From: Streptomyces tendae
GTDB lineage: Bacteria; Actinomycetota; Actinomycetes; Streptomycetales; Streptomycetaceae
Length of the DNA: 64,000 nt
Assembly (NCBI RefSeq): GCF_014650435.1
Contig: NZ_BMUY01000012.1
Span: 124,001-188,000, forward strand
Direction of reading: 5' to 3'
The translations under genes and the position numbers were made by a program. A model generated the notes under the pieces. That model was not told the origin of the DNA. It ran no database searches and saw only the letters and a program-made list of their open reading frames with translations. This document shows, in pieces, positions 58,374-64,000 of this stretch (its first letter is position 1; each line of letters begins with the position of its first letter).

Positions 58374-59456
58374 ATGCGCAAGTCGTCCATCCGCCGTACC
58401 TGCGCGGCCCTCGCCGCCGTCACCTCCCTCGCCCTGGCCGCCACGGCCTGCGGCGGCACCACGAAGGAGGACGTCAAGGACGAGGGCGCCAAGGCCGCCA
58501 CGGCGGGCAAGGCCGACCCGAACGCCGAGACGAAGAAGGGACTGACCGTCGGCTTCCTGCCCAAGCAGGTCAACAACCCCTACTTCACCGTCGCCGACAA
58601 GGGCGGCGAGAAGGCCCTCAAGGAGCTGGGCTCCAGCTACAAGGAGGTCGGCACCTCCAGCGGCACCGACACCGCCGGCCAGGTCTCCTACGTCAACACG
58701 CTCACCCAGCAGCAGGTCGACGCCATCGCCGTCTCCGCGCAGGACCCGGGCGCCCTGTGCACCGCGCTCAAGCAGGCGATGAAGAACGACATCAAGGTCG
58801 TCACGTACGACTCGGACACCAACCCCGAGTGCCGCAACGCCTTCATCTCCCAGGCATCCGCCGACGACATCGGCCGCACCCAGGTGCAGCAGCTGGCCGA
58901 GCAGATCGGCAACAAGGGCGAGATCGCGATCCTGTCCGCAGCGCAGACCGCGACGAACCAGAACGCCTGGATCGAGATCATGAAGGACGAGCTGAAGGAC
59001 CCGAAGTACAAGGACATCAAGCTGGTCAAGGTCGCCTACGGCGACGACGACGCCCAGAAGTCCTTCCAGCAGACCCAGGGCCTGCTCCAGGAGCACCCGG
59101 ACCTGAAGGGGATCATCTCCCCGACCACCGTCGGCATCAAGGCCGCCGCCCAGTACCTGTCCGGCTCCAAGTACAAGGGCAAGGTCAAGCTGACCGGCCT
59201 CGGCACCCCCAACGACATGCGCAAGTACGTCAAGAACGGCACCGTCGAGGCGTTCGAGCTGTGGGACCCGGCCAAGCTCGGCGAACTGGCCGCGCGCACC
59301 GCCGTCGCCCTGTCCTCCGGGCAGATCACCGGCAAGGAGGGCGAGACCTTCAAGGCCGGCGCCATGGGCGAGTACACCATCGGCAAGGACGGTGTGATCG
59401 ACCTCGGCAAGCCGACCGTGTTCACCGCCGACAACGTCGACCAGTTCGACTTCTAG
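58374..59456 (+). CDS. rhaS: Rhamnose-binding lipoprotein
   Basis: A 360-residue periplasmic-binding-type protein. The lipobox LAATACGG places the lipid-bearing Cys at 26, followed by a Lys/Glu-rich linker and, from about residue 54, the sugar-binding fold (LTVGFLPKQVNNPYFTVADKGG, partial). It captures rhamnose outside the membrane and passes it to the permease pair. Extra lysine codons give it a lower local GC than the permeases, as is common for secreted binding proteins. Confidence 0.92.
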   Translation: MRKSSIRRTCAALAAVTSLALAATACGGTTKEDVKDEGAKAATAGKADPNAETKKGLTVGFLPKQVNNPYFTVADKGGEKALKELGSSYKEVGTSSGTDTAGQVSYVNTLTQQQVDAIAVSAQDPGALCTALKQAMKNDIKVVTYDSDTNPECRNAFISQASADDIGRTQVQQLAEQIGNKGEIAILSAAQTATNQNAWIEIMKDELKDPKYKDIKLVKVAYGDDDAQKSFQQTQGLLQEHPDLKGIISPTTVGIKAAAQYLSGSKYKGKVKLTGLGTPNDMRKYVKNGTVEAFELWDPAKLGELAARTAVALSSGQITGKEGETFKAGAMGEYTIGKDGVIDLGKPTVFTADNVDQFDF

Positions 59457-59482
59457 TCACGAACGTACGGGAGCGGCAGTCC

Positions 59483-59803
59483 ATGCAGCGCGTCTGTTTC
59501 CTGCTCAAGGTCCGAAGGGACCGCATCGCGGAGTACCGCGAACGCCACGCCGCGGTGTGGCCGGAGATGTGCGAGGCGCTCTCCGCCACCGGCTGGCACA
59601 ACTACTCGCTCTTCCTGCGTGACGACGGCCTGCTCGTCGGCTACCTGGAGACCGAGGACTTCGCCGCCGCCCGGGCCGGCATGGAGGCCACCGAGGTCAA
59701 CGCCCGCTGGCAGGCGGAGATGGGCCCGCTGTTCGAGTCCCTCGACGGTGACCGCCCCGACGAGGCGATGAAACCCCTCACCGAGGTGTTCCACCTCGCC
59801 TGA
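59483..59803 (+). CDS. rhaM: L-rhamnose mutarotase
   Basis: A 106-residue ferredoxin-like dimer protein that interconverts alpha- and beta-L-rhamnose so that the isomerase gets its preferred anomer. Family marks are RERHAAVWPEMCEAL, GWHNYSLFLRDDGLLVGY and MGPLFE near the end, with the histidine (H23) and the tyrosine/Asp pair present. It starts 26 bases after rhaS in the same operon. Confidence 0.9.
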   Translation: MQRVCFLLKVRRDRIAEYRERHAAVWPEMCEALSATGWHNYSLFLRDDGLLVGYLETEDFAAARAGMEATEVNARWQAEMGPLFESLDGDRPDEAMKPLTEVFHLA

Positions 59804-59815
59804 CTGCGGCCCCGC

Positions 59816-59858
59816 AGGGGGCGGCCCGGGTACTGTGTGAAGGTCCCGCGGCCGCCCC
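59816..59858. terminator. Hairpin between rhaM and the LacI gene
   Basis: Arms GGGGGCGGCC (59816-59825) and GGCCGCCCCC (59849-59858) are perfect over 10 bases with a 23-base loop. It could end the transport operon or attenuate readthrough into the repressor gene. Confidence 0.6.
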
Positions 59859-59893
59859 CCCACACCCACTTCGACCTCGGAGGTCCCTGCCCG

Positions 59894-60919
59894 ATGGCCC
59901 ATTCCGTGGGTATCAAGGACGTCGCCCGCGCCGCCGGAGTTTCCGTGGGCACGGTCTCCAACGTCATCAACCGCCCCGACACCGTCGCCACCGAGACCCG
60001 CGCGCGGGTGCTGTCCGCGATCGACCGGCTGGGCTACGTCCGCAGCGAGTCCGCGCGCCAGCTGCGCGCCGGACGCAGCCGCATCATGGGGCTCCTCGTC
60101 CTGGACATGGGCAACCCCTTCTTCGTCGACGTCGCCCGCGGTGCCGAGCGGGCCGCCCGCGAGGCCGGGCTCGGCGTGATGGTCTGCAACAGCGCGCAGA
60201 ACCCGGGGGAGGAGGCCGAGTACCTGTCGCTCTTCGCCGAGCAGCGGGTCCGGGGGGTCCTGCTCACCCCCGCCGACGCCACCGGCCGCAACATCGAGGG
60301 CTTCCGGCGCCACAACATCCCCTTCGTGCTGGTCGACCGGGTCGCCGAGGGCACCACCGAGTGCTCGGTCTCCGTCGACGACGTCGCGGGCGGCGCGCTG
60401 GCCGTGCGCCACCTCGTGGACGCCGGGCACCGCTCCATCGCCTACGTCAGCGGCCCGCCCGGCCTCAACCAGGTGCGCGACCGCCGCACCGGCGCCCTCG
60501 CCGCGCTCGCCGAGGCCGGGCTCGGCCCCGAGGCACTGCGCGAACTGCCCACCGAGCGCCTGGACGTCGCCGCGGGCCGGGACGCCGGCGCCCGCCTGCT
60601 GGGCCTCGCCGAGCGGCCGACCGCCGTCTTCTGCGCCAACGACCTGCTCGCCCTCGGCGTCCTGCAGGCCATGTACGCCGCCGGGGTCGGCGTCCCCGAC
60701 GACCTCGCGATCGTGGGCTACGACGACATCGAGTTCGCCGCCGCCGCGGCAGTCCCGCTCACCTCCGTGCGCCAGCCCGCCGTCACCATGGGCGCCATGG
60801 CCGCCGAACTGCTCCTTGAGGAGACCGAGCTGGAGGGCACGGACCGGTCCCATCCGCACCGGCGGGTCGTCCTCCAGCCGGAACTGGTGGTGCGGCGCTC
60901 CAGCCTCGCCGCCCGCTGA
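59894..60919 (+). CDS. rhaR: LacI family repressor of the rhamnose regulon
   Basis: A 341-residue LacI regulator. Helix-turn-helix VGIKDVARAAGVSVGTVSNVINR (partly quoted) with hinge helix RLGYVRSESARQLRAG, then a sugar-binding domain with VCNSAQNPGEEAEYLSLF and AIVGYDDIEFAAAA. Position after rhaM and the presence of two TGAA-N4-TTCA operators in the rha control region make it the likely repressor. The ATG at 59894 follows GGAGG by 11 bases; an upstream ATG at 59837 would include the hairpin. Confidence 0.85.
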   Translation: MAHSVGIKDVARAAGVSVGTVSNVINRPDTVATETRARVLSAIDRLGYVRSESARQLRAGRSRIMGLLVLDMGNPFFVDVARGAERAAREAGLGVMVCNSAQNPGEEAEYLSLFAEQRVRGVLLTPADATGRNIEGFRRHNIPFVLVDRVAEGTTECSVSVDDVAGGALAVRHLVDAGHRSIAYVSGPPGLNQVRDRRTGALAALAEAGLGPEALRELPTERLDVAAGRDAGARLLGLAERPTAVFCANDLLALGVLQAMYAAGVGVPDDLAIVGYDDIEFAAAAAVPLTSVRQPAVTMGAMAAELLLEETELEGTDRSHPHRRVVLQPELVVRRSSLAAR

Positions 60920-60941
60920 CCGGCCGTTCAGTGGGTCGTCC

Positions 60942-60952
60942 GAAACGATTTC
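60942..60952. promoter_or_regulatory. LacI-like site GAAACGATTTC after the repressor gene
   Basis: GAAA-CGA-TTTC lies 22 bases after the repressor stop and about 95 bases before the next gene. It shares GAAACGATT with the operator on the rhaI side, but the spacing differs by one base (odd centre), so the link is weaker. Confidence 0.4.
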
Positions 60953-61000
60953 ATGATCCCGGGGGTCGGCGGCCGCAGGACGGTGTGCTGAACTGGGACG

Positions 61001-61019
61001 CGGCCGAAAGAATCGGCCG
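61001..61019. terminator. Short hairpin in the leader of the peptidase gene
   Basis: CGGCCGA (61001-61007) and TCGGCCG (61013-61019) are perfect arms with an AAGAA loop, 28 bases before the TTG start. It may be a leader hairpin or the terminator of the repressor gene. Confidence 0.4.
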
Positions 61020-61046
61020 TGAGATCCGACCGCCCCGGGAGACCCC

Positions 61047-62348
61047 TTGAGCGTCAGCTACCGCCAGCCAGGCGTCGTCCTCACCGACCGCCGTTTCACC
61101 GTGCCCCTCGACCACGCCGACCCCACCGGGGAGACGATCGAGCTCTACGCCCGCGAAGCCGTCGCGAGCGACAAGGCCGACAAGGACCTGCCCTGGCTGG
61201 TGTACCTCCAGGGCGGCCCCGGCGGCAAGGCGGACCGTTTCGTCGGCCGGCCCGCCTGGTTCGGCCGGGCCCTCAAGGAGTACCGCGTGCTGCTCCTCGA
61301 CCAGCGCGGCACCGGCGCCTCCACCCCGGCCAACCGCCAGACGCTCCCGCTGCGCGGCGGCCCCGCCGAGCAGGCCGACTACCTCGCGCACTTCCGCACC
61401 GACGCCATCGTCCGCGACTGCGAGGCCATCCGCCCCCAGGTCACCGGCGGCGCCCCCTGGACCGTCCTCGGCCAGAGCTTCGGCGGCTTCTGCACCGTCG
61501 CCTACCTGTCGCTGGCCCCCGAGGGCCTGAGCGCCGCCCTGATCACCGGCGGCCTGCCCTCCCTGGACGCCCACGCGGACGACGTCTACCGGGCCGCCTA
61601 CCCCCGCATCGAGCGCAAGGTCGTCGCGCACTACGCCCGCTACCCGCAGGACGTCGAGCGCGCCCGCCGCATCGCCGACCACCTGCTGAGCCACGACGTG
61701 GTCCTGCCGAACGGCTACCGCCTCACCGTGGAGGCGTTCCAGTCCCTCGGCATCATGCTCGGCGGCGGCGAGGGCAGCCACCGACTGCACTTCCTGCTGG
61801 AGGACGCCTTCGTCCGCACCGCGAACGGACACGAACTCTCCGACGCCTTCCAGGAGCAGGCGCAGGGACTGCTCTCGTACGCCGGCCGCCCGCTGTACGC
61901 CCTCGTCCACGAGGCCATCTACGGCCAGGACGCCCGGCCCACCGACTGGTCCGCCGAGCGGGTGCGCGCCGAGTTCCCGCGCTTCGACGCCGCCAAGGCC
62001 CTCGCGGGCGACGAACCGCTGCTCTTCACCGGCGAGTCCATCCACCCCTGGATGTTCGACTGCGACCCGGCCCTGCGCCCGCTGCGCGAGACGGCCGAAC
62101 TGCTCGCCGCCCGCACCGACTGGACGCCGCTGTACGACCCGACCCGCCTCGCCGCCAACGAGGTGCCGGCCGCCGCGGCCGTCTACCACGACGACATGTA
62201 CGTCGACACCGCCCACTCGCTGACCACCGCCCGCGCGATCCGGGGCCTGCGCACCTGGGTCACCGACGAGTTCGAGCACGACGGCGTACGGGCCGGCGGC
62301 CCCCGGGTCCTGGACCGGTTGCTCGCGCTGGCCCGCGACGAGACGTGA
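61047..62348 (+). CDS. Alpha/beta-hydrolase, proline iminopeptidase type
   Basis: A 433-residue hydrolase of the S33 family. GGPGGKAD near 50-57 forms the oxyanion hole, GQSFGGF (nucleophile near S145) is the elbow, and the D-x-R segment DQRGTGAS is typical of prolyl iminopeptidases, which remove N-terminal proline. A catalytic His is likely in DTAHSL. The start is TTG at 61047 with GGGAG upstream. It follows the rhamnose repressor but shows no functional link to the sugar pathway. Confidence 0.85.
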   Translation: MSVSYRQPGVVLTDRRFTVPLDHADPTGETIELYAREAVASDKADKDLPWLVYLQGGPGGKADRFVGRPAWFGRALKEYRVLLLDQRGTGASTPANRQTLPLRGGPAEQADYLAHFRTDAIVRDCEAIRPQVTGGAPWTVLGQSFGGFCTVAYLSLAPEGLSAALITGGLPSLDAHADDVYRAAYPRIERKVVAHYARYPQDVERARRIADHLLSHDVVLPNGYRLTVEAFQSLGIMLGGGEGSHRLHFLLEDAFVRTANGHELSDAFQEQAQGLLSYAGRPLYALVHEAIYGQDARPTDWSAERVRAEFPRFDAAKALAGDEPLLFTGESIHPWMFDCDPALRPLRETAELLAARTDWTPLYDPTRLAANEVPAAAAVYHDDMYVDTAHSLTTARAIRGLRTWVTDEFEHDGVRAGGPRVLDRLLALARDET

Positions 62349-62403
62349 GGGACGAGGCCTGAAATCGCGGTGGGACGCCGCTGGCGCGGGTTAGTGTGCG
62401 GGC

Positions 62404-63147
62404 ATGACGGAGCCGACGATCACGCAACTGGAGCCCATGCCCGGCGACTGGCGCCGGGCCCTCGCCGTCGTCGCCCACCCCGACGACCTGGAGTACGGCT
62501 GCTCGGCGGCGATCGCGGCCTGGACCGACGAGGGCCGCGAGGTCGCCTACCTGCTCGCGACCAGGGGCGAGGCGGGCATCGACACCCTGCCCCCCGCCGA
62601 GTGCGCCCCGCTGCGTGAGCGGGAGCAGCGGGCGAGCGCCGCCGTCGTCGGGGTCAGCGAGGTGGAGTTCCTCGACCACCGGGACGGTGTCATCGAGTAC
62701 GGCACCGCGCTGCGCCGCGACATCGCCGCCGCGATCCGCCGGCACCGGCCCGAGCTGGTCATCACCCTCAACCACCGGGACACCTGGGGCGGCATCGCCT
62801 GGAACACCCCGGACCACGTCGCCGTCGGCCGTGCCACGCTCGACGCGGCCGGCGACGCCGGGAACCGGTGGATCTTCCCGGAGCTGACCGAGCAGGGCCT
62901 CGAACCCTGGAACGGCGTCCGCTGGGTCGCGGTCGCCGGTTCCTCCTCGCCCACCCACGCCGTGGACGCCGGCCCGGGGATGGAGCGGGCGGTGCGCTCG
63001 TTGCTCGAACACCGCACGTACATCGAGGTGCTGACCGAGGAGGACCCGGAGACGTACGTGCGCGGCTTCCTCACCGGCTTCGCCCAGGCCGCCGGGGAGC
63101 GGTTCGGCGGACGGCCGGCGGTGACCTTCGAAGTCTTCGGACGGTAG
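62404..63147 (+). CDS. PIG-L family deacetylase
   Basis: A 247-residue zinc-dependent amidohydrolase of the PIG-L/MshB group. The metal motif AHPDDLEYG is at residues 24-32 (H25, D28 ligands), with the further histidines in TLNHRDTWGG and NTPDHVAVG. Members deacetylate N-acetylglucosamine conjugates, including mycothiol and glycopeptide precursors; the low similarity in length and tail argues against a dedicated MshB. The downstream gene starts after 40 bases. Confidence 0.87.
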   Translation: MTEPTITQLEPMPGDWRRALAVVAHPDDLEYGCSAAIAAWTDEGREVAYLLATRGEAGIDTLPPAECAPLREREQRASAAVVGVSEVEFLDHRDGVIEYGTALRRDIAAAIRRHRPELVITLNHRDTWGGIAWNTPDHVAVGRATLDAAGDAGNRWIFPELTEQGLEPWNGVRWVAVAGSSSPTHAVDAGPGMERAVRSLLEHRTYIEVLTEEDPETYVRGFLTGFAQAAGERFGGRPAVTFEVFGR

Positions 63148-63187
63148 CGGCGTGGCGGGGGAGCGGGGCGTACGGGGGGAGCAGGAC

Positions 63188-64000
63188 ATGCGGGACGCGC
63201 AGGACACGCGGGGACAGGAGCGTCTGGCGGAGCGGTTCGAGGAGCACCGCGGGCAGCTCGCGGCGGTGGCCTACCGCATGCTCGGCTCACTGGCCGAGGC
63301 GGAGGACGCCGTCCAGGAGGCATGGCTGCGGCTCGGCCGCTCCGGCGGGGACGGCATCGACAACCTCGGTGCCTGGCTGACCACGGTGACCGGCCGGATC
63401 TGCCTGAACCTGCTGCGCTCACGCACCGCGCGGCGCGAGGAGCCGATGACCGAGGGGTTCGACACCTTCGTGCCGGACCCGGTGCTGCGCAGCCTGCCCC
63501 GGGCCGACCCGGAGCAGGAGGCCCTGCACACCGACTCGGTGGGCATCGCCCTGCTGGTCGTGCTGGAGACCCTGGAACCGGCCGAGCGGCTGGCGTTCGT
63601 CCTGCACGACATGTTCGCCGTGCCCTTCGACGACATCGCGCCGATCGTCGAGCGCACCCCGGCCGCCACCAGACAGCTCGCCAGCCGGGCCCGCCGCCGG
63701 GTGCGCGACGCGAGCCCCGCCGTCGAACCGGACCTCGCCCGCCAGCGCCGGGCGGTCGAGGCGTTCCTCGCCGCCAGCCGCGCCGGTGACTTCGAGGCCC
63801 TGGTGTCCGTCCTCCACCCGGACGTCGTGCTGCGGGCCGACGCCGGCGCACTGGCCCGCGGCGTGGCGGCGTCCAAGGTGGTGCGCGGCGCCCGGACGGT
63901 CGCCACCGGGGCGTTCCACTTCCGCCACCTCGCACCTCTCGCCCGCGTCGTCCTGGTCAACGGCGCGGTCGGCACCGTCGCCGTGTCCGAGGGCCGCCCG
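63188..64000 (+). CDS. SigJ-like extracytoplasmic-function sigma factor (3' end outside)
   Basis: The frame is open from ATG 63188 to the right edge (271 codons). Regions 2 and 4 are clear: FEEHRGQLAAVAYRMLGSLAEAEDAVQEAWLR (partly quoted) and PAERLAFVLHDMFAVPFDDIAPIVERTPAATRQLASRARRR (partly quoted). From about residue 180 a SnoaL-like domain begins (VEAFLAASRAGDFEALVSVLHPDVVLRAD), as in SigJ and ECF41 groups, where it controls activity instead of an anti-sigma factor. GGGGGAG lies seven bases before the ATG; a GTG at 63152 would add 12 residues. Confidence 0.9.
   Translation, partial: MRDAQDTRGQERLAERFEEHRGQLAAVAYRMLGSLAEAEDAVQEAWLRLGRSGGDGIDNLGAWLTTVTGRICLNLLRSRTARREEPMTEGFDTFVPDPVLRSLPRADPEQEALHTDSVGIALLVVLETLEPAERLAFVLHDMFAVPFDDIAPIVERTPAATRQLASRARRRVRDASPAVEPDLARQRRAVEAFLAASRAGDFEALVSVLHPDVVLRADAGALARGVAASKVVRGARTVATGAFHFRHLAPLARVVLVNGAVGTVAVSEGRP

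Noticed and set aside
1..64000. tRNA, rRNA, transposase or phage integration sites
   Set aside because: I looked for cloverleaf-like arms, rRNA cores, DDE or serine-recombinase motifs and flanking repeats and saw none. A covariance-model scan could still find a small RNA that I missed.

Overview
The window is about 72% GC by eye. Its third codon positions are almost all G or C, genes start on ATG, GTG or TTG, and the gene content is typical of Streptomyces: streptogrisin-type protease, Tat-exported PhoD, a LacI-controlled rhamnose regulon, and many one-component regulators each paired with an oxidoreductase. It also holds a hairpin-containing intergenic sequence that I know as a dispersed Streptomyces repeat. 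I saw no tRNA, rRNA, CRISPR array, insertion sequence or prophage. It looks like chromosomal, arm-type DNA with good synteny inside operons and a few scars between them.

Layout. 1-2.7 kb: a polysaccharide pyruvyl transferase-like gene followed by an FAD oxidoreductase cut by the left edge. 2.8-9.4 kb: TerC, then pairs of regulator and target (XRE/SDR, LysR, TetR/FMN reductase, LacI), several with clear inverted-repeat operators. 9.4-15.1 kb: thioredoxin divergent from a disulfide reductase, peptide deformylase, a TPR protein, pirin and a membrane metallophosphoesterase. 15.3-16.0 kb: the 3' ends of an IclR regulator gene and an aromatic-ring monooxygenase gene, fused head to head across a deletion scar. 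16.2-24.4 kb: KDPG aldolase and KDG kinase, a secreted beta-trefoil-like protein, DoxX, a quinone oxidoreductase, glyoxalase- and thioesterase-like proteins, and a three-gene cassette of small proteins. 24.4-33.5 kb: DNA photolyase, an SDR/DUF2867 protein, MarR and MMPL transporter, MscS channel and a methyltransferase.

33.6-37.5 kb is the least explained part. Five genes are read as one unit, with three 4-base stop/start overlaps: a 62-residue acidic peptide with a Gly-Gly motif, a protein of unknown family, two paralogous all-helical proteins (DUF6895-like) and a cytoplasmic SxxK serine hydrolase. I read it as a candidate peptide-modifying (RiPP-like) or peptide-processing system; that is inference from architecture only.

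37.6-49.6 kb: streptogrisin C-like protease, PhoD phosphatase, a SAM methyltransferase, a YheO-type regulator with a PLP-dependent dehydratase, a cupin, an ABC ATPase/FtsX pair, and lutABC for L-lactate oxidation. 49.7-60.9 kb: a complete L-rhamnose regulon. The catabolic arm (isomerase, aldolase/dehydrogenase, kinase) reads leftward. The uptake arm (ATPase, two permeases, lipoprotein, mutarotase) and the LacI repressor read rightward from a shared control region with two TGAA-N4-TTCA-type operators and good promoters. Rhamnose breakdown should give dihydroxyacetone phosphate and lactaldehyde or lactate, and lutABC lies directly downstream on the same strand, so the two modules probably form one carbon route. 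61-64 kb: an alpha/beta-hydrolase peptidase, a PIG-L deacetylase and a SigJ-like sigma factor cut by the right edge.
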